This document shows, in pieces, positions 42,880-55,165 of a stretch of DNA of 55,165 nt; positions within the stretch are counted from its first letter, which is position 1, and each line of letters begins with the position of its first letter. The position numbers and the translations under genes are program-made. The stretch lies in NCBI GenBank assembly GCA_902521485.1, contig CABYRQ010000006.1, forward strand, positions 1-55,165. The letters are read 5' to 3'. The notes under the pieces are model-generated. The model was not told the origin of the DNA. It made no database searches and saw nothing but the letters and a program-made list of their open reading frames with translations. Origin of the DNA: an uncultured Alphaproteobacteria bacterium (lineage in GTDB: Bacteria; Pseudomonadota; Alphaproteobacteria; HIMB59).

Positions 42880-45545
42880 ATCTGATTTTTAATACTTAAA
42901 AAAGCTTGATTTAATTGATCTTTTTTGTTGCCACCAGCTTGAGCGAAATCAATTCTACCTCCACCACCTTTTGAACCGAGTAAATCAAAAGCACTTTTTA
43001 TTAATACCCTTGCATCATAAGTGTCTATTAAATCATTTGTTAACCCAACGACGATAGATACCTTATCTTCATTTGTGGTAATGCAAGCCAAAATAGATTT
43101 AGACTTTTCTAATTTAAATTTATCAAAAATTGATCTGAGTTCTTTGGGGGGCAAATTTTCTATTAATTGAGACACAAAATTAATTCCATTTATATTTGTT
43201 TCTTCTATTTTATTATTATGCTCATTTGAGAGTATTGATTTATTTTTTAAATTATCTAAATAATTTTCTAACTTCTTTATATAAAGGTTTTTATTTTCCT
43301 CACTAAAACTTATTTTTCCATTTAATTTGTTTATTTGTGAGATTAAATTAGTGATTTTATCATCAAGTTTTTTTTCAAGTAGTTGATCCTCTTTGAGTTT
43401 ATTACTAATAAATTCATCTACCTTATTACCAGTGCAAGCCTCTATTCTCCTTACTCCTGATGAAACAGACTCTTCACTTATAATATGAAATTTTTCAATA
43501 TCTTTAACATTTGTAACGTGCGTTCCGCCACATAGCTCAATTGAATAAGGTTTATTATTATTTTCTCCTAGGGTGACTACTCTGACCTCCTCACCATATT
43601 TTTCTCCAAACAAGGCCATAGCCCCTTGTTTAATTGCTTCTTCTTGAGATTTAATATCAATTTGTGTTTTACAATCATTAGAAATTATATTTATTACTTC
43701 TTTTTGAATAGTATCTATTTGATTTGATGAAATTTGTTTATTATGACTGAAGTCAAAACGTAATTTATTCTCATTAACTAAAGATCCGCGCTGAGCTACA
43801 TGAGGTCCTAAATTATTTCTCAAAGCGGCATGAAGTAAGTGTGTAGCAGAATGATTTTTTTTAATAAGATCCCTTAAACTCGTATCAACTTTAAGTTTAA
43901 CCTCATGTCCTATTTTAAAATTGCCTGAAATTACATTACCAAAATGAATAAAAATGCCTTGAGGAGTTTTTCTAGTATCTGTCACTCTAAATTCGGCATT
44001 TTCTGAGGAAATTATGCCTTTATCTCCAACTTGCCCACCAGACTCTGCATAAAAACATGACTCATCTGTGATAATTGCTGATTTTTTTATTTTATTACTT
44101 AATTCATTAACTGCTTCTGAGTCTAAGACTAAAGCAGTTACATTTGCCTTTAAAGTAGTTTCATCGTATCCTTTAAATACTGTTGGTTTCGTTTTTCTTG
44201 CAATATCAAACCATAGCTTTTCAGTATTTCCATCACCGCTACCCTTCCATGAAGATCTAGCTTCCTCTTTTTGTAGCTTCATTGATGCATTAAAAGACTC
44301 TAAATCCACGTCGATATCCTTTGATCTTAGATAATCTTGTGTTAGATCAAGGGGAAATCCAAAGGTGTCGTATAATTTAAATGCGATTTTGCCATCTAAT
44401 TTATTATTTTTAATATTAGGTATTTCTTGTCCAAGTATCTCTAGGCCTTTACTTAAGGTTTCTCTAAATTTTATTTCCTCATTGTAGAGTGTTTCTTTAA
44501 TAGTTTCAGATCCCGAGTTAAGTTCTTGGAAGAAATCGCCCATTAAATTTTTCAATTCATCAAAAATTTTGTGAAATAATGGTTCTGAGGAACCTAATGT
44601 ATATGCATGTCTAATACCTCTTCTTAATATTCGTCTTAGTACATAACCCCGTCCCTCATTTGAAGGCAAAACCCCGTCAGCTATTAAAAAAGATGAAGCT
44701 CGTAAGTGATCTGCTATAACTCTAAAACTAGATTTATTTTCTTCAGATATTTTTTTTTGCATGAACTCTTGAGTAATATCAATAATATTTGAAAACAAAT
44801 CAGAACTATAATTGTCATTACTACCATTTAATAATGCTGTTATTCTCTCAAGACCCATCCCAGTGTCTACACATGGTTTAGGTAAATCTAATCTGGTATT
44901 TTTGTCTACCTGTTCATATTGCATAAAAACTAAATTCCATATTTCAATGAAACGATCACCATCTTCGTCAACTGAACCAGGGGGGCCACCAAAGTATTTA
45001 TCACCATGATCATAAAATATCTCCGAGCATGGTCCGCAAGGTCCTGTGTCACCCATTGACCAAAAATTATCAGAACTTGAAATTTTAATTATCTTATTGT
45101 CAGGTAAATTAGCTATTTTTTTCCAAAATTTTTCTGCGTCCTCATCGTCATGATATATCGTAACTAATAATTTATTTTCATTAATTTTAAATTCTTTAGT
45201 AATTAAGTTCCAAGCGTATAGAATTGCTTGCTCTTTAAAGTAATCGCCAAAAGAAAAATTTCCTAACATCTCGAAGAAAGTATGATGTCGAGTTGTAAAT
45301 CCAACATTCTCTAAATCATTATGTTTTCCCCCTGCCCGAACACATTTTTGAGAAGTTGTGGCTCTTTTGAAATCTAAATGCTCCATACCTGTAAAAACAT
45401 TTTTAAATTGAACCATTCCTGAATTAGCAAACATTAGAGAGGGGTCATTTTCCGGCACTAATGATCCAGATTTGACATGCCTATGATCATTATTTTTAAA
45501 ATAATCAATAAACGCATTGCGGACTTCATTAGAGTTCATATTCAT
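42876..45545 (-). CDS. alaS: Alanyl-tRNA synthetase
   Basis: Class II synthetase charging tRNA(Ala), with editing domain. N-terminal catalytic motif [15 protein letters not shown]; editing site [12 protein letters not shown] with partner Cys-His motif CGGTHV; C-terminal C-Ala domain ends [12 protein letters not shown]. 889 residues, normal. Two ATGs six bases apart could serve as start. Followed on the same strand direction by intergenic 32 bases to recA's end. Confidence 0.97.
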   Translation of the reverse strand: MNMNSNEVRNAFIDYFKNNDHRHVKSGSLVPENDPSLMFANSGMVQFKNVFTGMEHLDFKRATTSQKCVRAGGKHNDLENVGFTTRHHTFFEMLGNFSFGDYFKEQAILYAWNLITKEFKINENKLLVTIYHDDEDAEKFWKKIANLPDNKIIKISSSDNFWSMGDTGPCGPCSEIFYDHGDKYFGGPPGSVDEDGDRFIEIWNLVFMQYEQVDKNTRLDLPKPCVDTGMGLERITALLNGSNDNYSSDLFSNIIDITQEFMQKKISEENKSSFRVIADHLRASSFLIADGVLPSNEGRGYVLRRILRRGIRHAYTLGSSEPLFHKIFDELKNLMGDFFQELNSGSETIKETLYNEEIKFRETLSKGLEILGQEIPNIKNNKLDGKIAFKLYDTFGFPLDLTQDYLRSKDIDVDLESFNASMKLQKEEARSSWKGSGDGNTEKLWFDIARKTKPTVFKGYDETTLKANVTALVLDSEAVNELSNKIKKSAIITDESCFYAESGGQVGDKGIISSENAEFRVTDTRKTPQGIFIHFGNVISGNFKIGHEVKLKVDTSLRDLIKKNHSATHLLHAALRNNLGPHVAQRGSLVNENKLRFDFSHNKQISSNQIDTIQKEVINIISNDCKTQIDIKSQEEAIKQGAMALFGEKYGEEVRVVTLGENNNKPYSIELCGGTHVTNVKDIEKFHIISEESVSSGVRRIEACTGNKVDEFISNKLKEDQLLEKKLDDKITNLISQINKLNGKISFSEENKNLYIKKLENYLDNLKNKSILSNEHNNKIEETNINGINFVSQLIENLPPKELRSIFDKFKLEKSKSILACITTNEDKVSIVVGLTNDLIDTYDARVLIKSAFDLLGSKGGGGRIDFAQAGGNKKDQLNQAFLSIKNQI

Positions 45546-45577
45546 GGAATATAGATTAATTTAACTGAAATTTAATA

Positions 45578-46639
45578 TTATTCTTTAGAGTTTTTTTCGG
45601 CAGTTTCTTCTGTTGTAGAAGGTGGTGGATCAATCATCAGCTCTTCAACAGTGTCGGAATTTGATCTTATTCTACTCTCTATTTCATTCAATAACTCTGG
45701 ATTATCCTTTAAAAACTGTTTTGTATTTTCTCTACCTTGACCAATTTTTTCGTCTTTGTAAGAATACCACGCTCCAGACTTATCTATAATATCAGCTTGA
45801 ACACCTAAATCTATAATTTCGCCAATTTTAGAAATTCCCTCACCATACATAATGTCAAATTCAACCATTTTAAAAGGAGGGGCCATTTTATTTTTGACGA
45901 CCTTAACTCTCGTTTGGTTTCCAATAATATTATCTTTATCTTTTATTGCGCCAATCCTTCTAATATCTAATCTTACTGAGGAGTAAAATTTCAAAGCATT
46001 ACCTCCAGTGGTGACTTCAGGGCTTCCAAACATTACTCCTATTTTCATTCTCAGTTGATTAATAAAAACAACCATTGTATTTGTCTTTGAGATGGAGCTA
46101 GTCAGTTTTCTTAATGCTTGGCTCATTAGTCTTGCCTGAAGTCCGGGTAAAGAGTCTCCCATTTCACCCTCTAACTCTGCTCTAGGAACTAATGCTGCCA
46201 CTGAGTCTATAACTAATAAATCTATACCTTCAGATTTAACAAGAGTATCAGAGATCTCTAAAGCTTGTTCACCAGTATCGGGCTGAGATATCAATAACTC
46301 ATCAATATTCACTCCAAGTTTTTTTGCATAACCTGGATCTAAAGCATGTTCAGCGTCAATAAAAGCGCAGGTTCCTCCAACTTTTTGAGCCTCTGCGATT
46401 ATATGTAATGTTAAAGTTGTTTTACCTGAACTTTCTGGACCATAAACTTCTATGACTCTTCCCTTCGGTAAACCACCTATTCCTAAAGCTATATCTAGAC
46501 CAAGAGAACCAGTTGAGTATACGTCAATATTTGCATCAATATCTTTCTTTCCAAGCATCATTATGGAACCTTTTCCATATGATTTTTCGATATTACTGAT
46601 AACAGATTTAAGTTTGTTTAAATTTTCTTTTTTATCCAT
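45578..46639 (-). CDS. recA: RecA recombinase
   Basis: Homologous-recombination ATPase. P-loop [10 protein letters not shown], Walker [11 protein letters not shown], and the DNA loop [12 protein letters not shown] and [18 protein letters not shown] are intact. 353 residues, with an acidic-tail end. Upstream 51 bases contain TTGTTA-16-TACTAT and tandem TAGTAAA repeats; I recognise no alphaproteobacterial LexA box (GTTC-N7-GTTC) or E. coli-type SOS box. Confidence 0.98.
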   Translation of the reverse strand: MDKKENLNKLKSVISNIEKSYGKGSIMMLGKKDIDANIDVYSTGSLGLDIALGIGGLPKGRVIEVYGPESSGKTTLTLHIIAEAQKVGGTCAFIDAEHALDPGYAKKLGVNIDELLISQPDTGEQALEISDTLVKSEGIDLLVIDSVAALVPRAELEGEMGDSLPGLQARLMSQALRKLTSSISKTNTMVVFINQLRMKIGVMFGSPEVTTGGNALKFYSSVRLDIRRIGAIKDKDNIIGNQTRVKVVKNKMAPPFKMVEFDIMYGEGISKIGEIIDLGVQADIIDKSGAWYSYKDEKIGQGRENTKQFLKDNPELLNEIESRIRSNSDTVEELMIDPPPSTTEETAEKNSKE

Positions 46640-46690
46640 TTGATTCTATAGTAAATAGTAAATATTTGTTTCTACTTAACAAGAGTAATA

Positions 46691-46882
46691 ATGGAAAATA
46701 ACTATAATTTTAGCGATTTTATACCAGGTACAATCGTGGAGTGCCCATCTCAACCAGATTGGGGCCTGGGGCAAGTTCAATCTTGTATAAATAGTAAAAT
46801 CACTATTAACTTTGAGAACGTAGGTAAAAAAGTTATAGATTTAAATGTAGTTGAATTAAAGATACACGAAAATGCTGACTGA
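46691..46882 (+). CDS. DUF3553 family small protein
   Basis: 63-residue protein with the DUF3553 core: PGTIVECPSQPDWGLGQVQS and ITINFENVGKKVIDL. The domain also occurs at UvrD/PcrA C-termini, suggesting a nucleic-acid or protein-binding SH3-like fold, but function of the stand-alone form is not known. Divergent from recA by 51 bases; overlaps moaA by 11 bases. Confidence 0.78.
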   Translation: MENNYNFSDFIPGTIVECPSQPDWGLGQVQSCINSKITINFENVGKKVIDLNVVELKIHENAD

Positions 46883-47861
46883 TAATTTTAAAAGAAAAAT
46901 TGATTACTTAAGAATATCTGTCACTGATAGATGTGATTTAAGATGCACTTATTGTATGGCTGAAGATGTAACCTTCTTACCTAGACAAGAGGTTTTATCA
47001 ATTGAAGAAATTATTAAACTCACAGATATTTTTAATGAGTTAGGTGTAAAAAAATTTCGATTAACAGGGGGTGAACCACTTGTAAGAAAAAACATTGTTT
47101 CAATTATAGAACATTTAAATAACCTAAAAAATCAGGGTAAAATTTCAGAGCATACTTTAACTACAAATGGTACAAATTTATCAAGATATGCATCTATTCT
47201 TAAAAAGAATGGCGTTGAAAGAATAAATGTTTCTCTTGATAGCTTAAATGCTGAAAGTTTTAAGAAAATAACTAAATGGGGAGATCTTAGTAAAGTTTTA
47301 AATGGGATAGAGGCAGCTAAACAAGAAGGTATAAAGATAAAAATAAATACTGTTTTGACTCAAAATTTCAATGATAAAGAAATATTTGATATTTTAGATT
47401 GGTGTAAAAAAAATCATTTTGATATTTCGTTAATTGAAATAATGCCCGTAGGTGATATTGGAGAAAAGAGATTTAATCAATATTTATCAATGAAGAAATT
47501 TGAAGAGGATTTAGTAAATAAATTAAATCTAATTCCCTCTAAACACAGAACTAATGGCCCCTCTAGATATTATGAGTATTCAAATCATAAATCAAAAATT
47601 GGTATTATTTCTGCTATTTCTCATAACTTTTGTGATACTTGTAATAGGGTAAGACTTACATGTACTGGTAAGTTATATATGTGTTTAGGACAAAATGATT
47701 TTGTAGATTTAAAATTTGCCCTAAGAAATCAAACAAAAAATGATATTATTGCTTTAATAGAATATGCCATGTCAATTAAACCAAAAGCACATAACTTTGA
47801 AATTCAAAAAGATAATTTTGAGGGATATGTTAATCGTTATATGAATGAGACTGGGGGTTAA
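46872..47861 (+). CDS. moaA: GTP 3',8-cyclase (molybdopterin biosynthesis MoaA)
   Basis: Radical SAM enzyme starting molybdopterin synthesis. N-terminal SAM cluster CDLRCTYC (C21, C25, C28), GGEPLVRK motif, and the C-terminal second 4Fe-4S set FCDTCNRVRLTC...MC. The C-terminus ends in Gly-Gly, as expected for MoaA. 329 residues. No other moa genes are in this window. Confidence 0.96.
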   Translation: MLTDNFKRKIDYLRISVTDRCDLRCTYCMAEDVTFLPRQEVLSIEEIIKLTDIFNELGVKKFRLTGGEPLVRKNIVSIIEHLNNLKNQGKISEHTLTTNGTNLSRYASILKKNGVERINVSLDSLNAESFKKITKWGDLSKVLNGIEAAKQEGIKIKINTVLTQNFNDKEIFDILDWCKKNHFDISLIEIMPVGDIGEKRFNQYLSMKKFEEDLVNKLNLIPSKHRTNGPSRYYEYSNHKSKIGIISAISHNFCDTCNRVRLTCTGKLYMCLGQNDFVDLKFALRNQTKNDIIALIEYAMSIKPKAHNFEIQKDNFEGYVNRYMNETGG

Positions 47862-47864
47862 TAA

Positions 47865-48626
47865 ATGAAAATATGTTTTGTTTCTTTTCCTCTTGAAAAA
47901 AATATTGAAGCTCAAGAGAAACTTATAAAAAAATACGGTAATTACGAGCCTGAAGAGGCAGATTTCATTGTAGCACTTGGAGGTGATGGTTTTATATTAA
48001 AGTCACTTCATAATTATATGAAACTTAACAAGCCAATTTACGGTATGAATTTTGGATCTGTCGGATTCTTGATGAATGATTACAAACTTGATGGATTAGA
48101 GGAACGACTAAATAACGCTCAATTAACAAAATTAAGACCTTTAGTAATGAAAACTTTAAATCCCACAGGTCAAGAAATTAAAGCTATTGCGATTAATGAG
48201 ATCAGTATTCGTAGAGAAAAATATCAAGCTGCAAAAATTCAAATTATGATAGATAACGAAGTAAGAATAGAAGAGCTTGTTTGTGATGGTGTAATATTAT
48301 CAACAGCAGCAGGTAGCACAGGGTATAATTACTCTGCTTCAGGACCAATTATTCCACTTGGAAGCAATGTCGTAGCACTAACTGCTGTAAGTGCCTATAG
48401 TCCCAGACATTGGCGTGGAGGTCTATTAAAAGATAATGCAAAAATTAAAATTATTAATAATAATCCATCTAAAAGACCGATAGTAGTTCATGCTGATCAT
48501 ATTGAAGCTAAAGATGTTATTTCTGTTGAAATTGAGATGTCCGAGGGTATGGAAATACCTTTATTATTTGATAATGATCATAAAATTGAAGAACGTGTTT
48601 ATAAAGAAATGTTTAAATCCCACTAA
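47865..48626 (+). CDS. nadK: NAD kinase
   Basis: Makes NADP from NAD. GGDG at 39-42 (ALGGDGFIL), MNFGSVGFLMN, and STAAGSTGYNYSASGPI are family motifs. 253 residues, normal. Three bases after moaA; a secreted protein follows after four bases. Confidence 0.96.
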   Translation: MKICFVSFPLEKNIEAQEKLIKKYGNYEPEEADFIVALGGDGFILKSLHNYMKLNKPIYGMNFGSVGFLMNDYKLDGLEERLNNAQLTKLRPLVMKTLNPTGQEIKAIAINEISIRREKYQAAKIQIMIDNEVRIEELVCDGVILSTAAGSTGYNYSASGPIIPLGSNVVALTAVSAYSPRHWRGGLLKDNAKIKIINNNPSKRPIVVHADHIEAKDVISVEIEMSEGMEIPLLFDNDHKIEERVYKEMFKSH

Positions 48627-48630
48627 TTAA

Positions 48631-49731
48631 GTGAAATTTCCTAACAACTCAAAAGTCTTCTTAATTTTATTTTTTTTATTTATTTTTCAAAAATATTCTA
48701 TTGCTAATGAATGTTTAATAAAAAAAGAGTTGAATATTGGGTTTATCGAAAATAATTACATAGATTATAAATATTACTTATATTATGCACTAGGTGAGTA
48801 CTCCTTAATTAATGATGTAGAATTTACAATTAGCGAAGTTAATCAAAATGCAAATGAATTTGATATTATATTTGGAGAATTTAAAGATTTAGCTAAGTTA
48901 AGTTTAAATCAAACTCAGGTACCAAATAAAGTTTTAAATTTTTATAATGACAATGAAGTTGAAGTTATGGGAAATATATTCCCCTTAGATTTAGATACAT
49001 TTATATTGTTAAGCCAAGATGATTATGAAAAATTAAATTTTGAGGAATTTTCAGAATTATATAATCCAATAAAATATACACTGGGAATGAGCTTTAAAAA
49101 TAAAGAGGATATAGTTAATTTAATAATATATCATCTGGAACAACCCTCTATTAATGTAAATAGTTTATCATTTGAGTTAACTGCAGATTTATTTTCAAAA
49201 ACATATCAAAATCTTAACAAAAATATTGTTAATAATAACTTCCTAGAAGTTTTCAACTCTTATGAAAACTTAGAGAATGTTTATACATTATTTAGTGATG
49301 GGATTTTACTCAATAAAAATATTGAATTTAGAAGTTTTCAGCTTTTTCCTAAGAGTAAATATATTTGGGATAACGATGAGGGAGTTTTTAAAAAAAGTAA
49401 AAATAGTAAACCTTTATCTTTTTATGGTTTTAGCGCTTATTTAAACAACTCTCAAGTTTCAGGGCTTTTGTGCTATCTAATTGATGAAGAGGTAAGGCTA
49501 AAGGCCTTTAGAGATTTTAACATCCAGTTAAGTCCGTTATCAATTAATGAAGTAAGAAGTATTGAAGATGATTTACCTGACAATTACAAAAAGATTTTAG
49601 AAAATAAAAATAAAAATGTAGTCAAACCAAATTATTCCTCAGAAAATAAAAACTATGATCTATTTTCTGGTCTAATTTTTGGTAAATATAAATATGATGA
49701 TATCATAGACAATCAAGACTATTTAAATTGA
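48631..49731 (+). CDS. Predicted secreted protein, possibly a solute-binding-protein relative
   Basis: 366 residues with a clear signal peptide (1-26, cleavage probably near SIANE). The mature part has a mixed alpha/beta composition with blocks such as ECLIKKELNIGFIENNY, EFDIIFGEF, and a late YGFSAYLNNSQVSGLLCYLIDEEVRLKAF. The pattern recalls family-1 extracellular solute-binding proteins (sugar SBPs) where the last block would line the C-terminal lobe, but I see no decisive motif and no transporter genes lie nearby. GTG start. Call is tentative. Confidence 0.45.
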   Translation: MKFPNNSKVFLILFFLFIFQKYSIANECLIKKELNIGFIENNYIDYKYYLYYALGEYSLINDVEFTISEVNQNANEFDIIFGEFKDLAKLSLNQTQVPNKVLNFYNDNEVEVMGNIFPLDLDTFILLSQDDYEKLNFEEFSELYNPIKYTLGMSFKNKEDIVNLIIYHLEQPSINVNSLSFELTADLFSKTYQNLNKNIVNNNFLEVFNSYENLENVYTLFSDGILLNKNIEFRSFQLFPKSKYIWDNDEGVFKKSKNSKPLSFYGFSAYLNNSQVSGLLCYLIDEEVRLKAFRDFNIQLSPLSINEVRSIEDDLPDNYKKILENKNKNVVKPNYSSENKNYDLFSGLIFGKYKYDDIIDNQDYLN

Positions 49732-49786
49732 TAAAAGTATTGAAAAACTTAAGTAATCATCTAAATTCGACTAACAATTTTAACAT

Positions 49787-49874
49787 GGCCTCGTGCTGGA
49801 ATTGGTAGACAGTCTGGACTTAAAATCCAGTGGGATTTATTCCCGTGGCGGTTCGAGTCCGCCCGAGGCTACCA
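49787..49874 (+). tRNA. tRNA-Leu (anticodon TAA)
   Basis: Acceptor GGCCTCG pairs with CGAGGCT (terminal G-U), discriminator A, encoded CCA. Anticodon stem-loop CTGGA-CTTAAAA-TCCAG gives anticodon TAA for UUA/UUG leucine. Long variable arm (TGGGATTTATTCCCG) typical of Leu. T-arm GGCGG-TTCGAGT-CCGCC. Length 88 with CCA. Confidence 0.96.
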
Positions 49875-49885
49875 CTTTTTACTAA

Positions 49886-50203
49886 ATGATCATTGTTGAA
49901 GTAACTTTTAAAATAGACTCTTCTTTAACAGAAGAAATACTAAGGGAAAAATTTTTAGAGACAGCTCCAATTTACAAAACTACACCCGGTTTGATAAGAA
50001 AAAACTATATTTCAGATCTTAAAAACAATATTGCAGGAGGTATATATTGTTTTGATAATATGTTAAATGCACAAAGATGGTTCGATGATGAAAGGATTGA
50101 ATGGATCACAAATAGATATTCAAAACCCAAATTAAAATTTTATCAAAATTTTGTTGTGGTGGACAATGAGTCTAAAAAAATTATTTCAGACGACAATCTG
50201 TAA
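49886..50203 (+). CDS. YdhR-like small monooxygenase-fold protein
   Basis: 105 residues, beginning IIVEVTFKI and containing PGLIRKNYISD, AGGIYCFDNM and YQNFVVVDN; these are the conserved points of the YdhR-like dimeric alpha-beta barrel family. Function in the cell is not established. Eleven bases after tRNA-Leu. It faces the rRNA operon with only 22 bases between. Confidence 0.82.
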   Translation: MIIVEVTFKIDSSLTEEILREKFLETAPIYKTTPGLIRKNYISDLKNNIAGGIYCFDNMLNAQRWFDDERIEWITNRYSKPKLKFYQNFVVVDNESKKIISDDNL

Positions 50204-50225
50204 ATATGTGTAGCTAATTAATAAA

Positions 50226-50338
50226 TAGGCGGCGTCCTACTCTCCCAAGCCTTAAGACTAAGTACCATCGGCGCTGGAGGCCTTCACGACCGAGTTCGAA
50301 ATGGGATCGGGTTTTTTCACTCCGCTATGACCGCCACA
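50226..50338 (-). rRNA. rrf: 5S ribosomal RNA
   Basis: Read on the reverse strand it opens GTGGCGGTCATAGCGG, contains the conserved CCCGATCCCATTTCGAACTCGG core, and closes GGGAGAGTAGGACGCCGCC, so the two ends pair (GGCGG with CCGCC). About 113 bases. Ends estimated from pairing. Last gene of the rRNA operon. Confidence 0.95.
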
Positions 50339-50360
50339 AACTTTTTATAACATTTTAGTT

Positions 50361-53120
<2,760 letters not shown>

Positions 53121-53170
53121 GTAGTTAATAACTTTTTGTAGTTATTTGTTGTTATATTAGTTGTTTAATT

Positions 53171-53198
53171 GACGAATAACTCGTGCAAGTCATTCGTC
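53171..53198 (-). other. Hairpin in tRNA-Ala/23S spacer
   Basis: GACGAATAACT-cgtgca-AGTCATTCGTC forms a ten-base-pair stem with one A-C mismatch and a six-base loop, in the 136-base spacer between tRNA-Ala and 23S. Because it is symmetrical it can form on either strand; in the rRNA transcript it could guide processing. No T-run follows it, so it is not a terminator. Confidence 0.6.
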
Positions 53199-53235
53199 TG
53201 TGTTATCAGCTTACATATTTACGATTTTAAAAAGT

Positions 53236-53311
53236 TGGTGGAGGATAGCGGGATCGAACCGCTGACCTCCTGAATGCAAATCAGGCGCTCTCCCAGCTGA
53301 GCTAATCCCCC
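53236..53311 (-). tRNA. tRNA-Ala (anticodon TGC)
   Basis: Reverse strand reads GGGGGATTAGCTCAGCTGG with anticodon stem-loop CTGAT-TTGCATT-CAG and encoded CCA; acceptor GGGGGAT pairs with ATCCTCC. 76 bases. Located in the 16S-23S spacer, second of two tRNAs. Confidence 0.97.
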
Positions 53312-53319
53312 AACATTGT

Positions 53320-53396
53320 TGGTGGGCGAGGGAGGACTTGAACCTCCGACCTCACGCTTATCAAGCGCGCGCTCTAACCAACTGAGCTACACGCCC
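53320..53396 (-). tRNA. tRNA-Ile (anticodon GAT)
   Basis: Reverse strand begins GGGCGTGTAGCTCAGTTGG, anticodon loop CTTGATAAG gives GAT, encoded CCA. 77 bases. First tRNA after 16S in the operon, the usual Ile-Ala spacer order. Confidence 0.97.
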
Positions 53397-53438
53397 AATC
53401 AATGCTCTTTATCAACACATGTTGAAAAAAGCAAAACA

Positions 53439-55139
<1,701 letters not shown>

Positions 55140-55165
55140 AGAATCGCTAATGCACAATAAATGGC

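Noticed and set aside
50140..50203. Weak hairpin (CAGA-TCTG) followed by T-run on the reverse strand after 5S
   Set aside because: Four-base stem is too weak to call a terminator.
53404..53418. boxA-like TGCTCTTTATCAACA on the plus strand of the spacer
   Set aside because: Wrong strand for the operon; explained as the complementary arm of the 16S processing stem.

Overview
The window is a gene-dense, AT-rich piece of a bacterial chromosome. The 16S gene has alphaproteobacterial features, and several gene strings are typical of alphaproteobacteria: hdaA next to purM-purN; lptF-lptG-lptD-surA-pdxA-rsmA; fabD-fabG-acpP-fabF-gmk; rpsF-rpsR-rplI-dnaB; mlaEF-cvpA-purF; and a eukaryote-type NADP isocitrate dehydrogenase. 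Low GC in the protein genes, shortened proteins, near-zero intergenic space and a single visible rRNA operon suggest a streamlined marine alphaproteobacterium (SAR11/HIMB59/AEGEAN-169 style). The exact clade is inference; the V4 region does not look like canonical SAR11.

Layout. 1-4.2 kb (minus): dapA (cut by the window edge), tRNA-Ser and gatC-gatA-gatB. 4.2-8.6 kb (plus): ruvX, pyrB, plsY, topA. 8.6-11.6 kb (minus): aspS, a DnaA-like hdaA and a secreted protein. 11.6-13.1 kb (plus): purM-purN. 13.1-14.9 kb (minus): ndk and pepA. 14.9-21.3 kb (plus): the LPS-export genes lptF, lptG and lptD, a reduced SurA, pdxA and rsmA. 21.3-25.1 kb (minus): the fatty-acid cluster with gmk. 25.1-31.5 kb (plus): ribosomal proteins S6, S18 and L9, dnaB, mlaE-mlaF, cvpA, purF and a degenerate SDR-like protein. 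31.5-35.0 kb (minus): der, bamB, a YfgM-like protein and a redoxin. 35-40 kb: a DUF2794-like gene, rlmE, and an RND efflux adaptor with its pump. 40-41.6 kb (minus): pssA-psd. 41.7-50.2 kb: icd, alaS, recA, a DUF3553 gene, moaA, nadK, an unknown secreted protein, tRNA-Leu and a YdhR-like gene. 50.2-55.1 kb (minus): the rRNA operon 16S-tRNA-Ile-tRNA-Ala-23S-5S.

How the genes work together. Almost everything is housekeeping. GatCAB with a histidine-bearing (probably non-discriminating) AspRS points to indirect Asn-tRNA synthesis. pssA-psd and plsY make phospholipid; the fab cluster makes acyl-ACP. LptDFG, BamB, SurA and MlaEF build and maintain a lipopolysaccharide outer membrane. purM, purN, purF and pyrB belong to nucleotide synthesis.

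No mobile element, CRISPR array, prophage, toxin-antitoxin or defence locus was found, and no stretch over 300 bases lacks a gene. The most distinctive signal is architectural. All seven convergent protein-gene pairs overlap at their 3' ends. At three divergent loci the start codons touch or share bases, and other divergent gaps carry -10-like elements so close to the start codon that leaderless transcripts are predicted. A second theme is erosion of conserved proteins: an SDR relic after purF, SurA without its prolyl isomerase domain, a Der G4 substitution, and absence of mltG, alr and radA from positions where related genomes often carry them.
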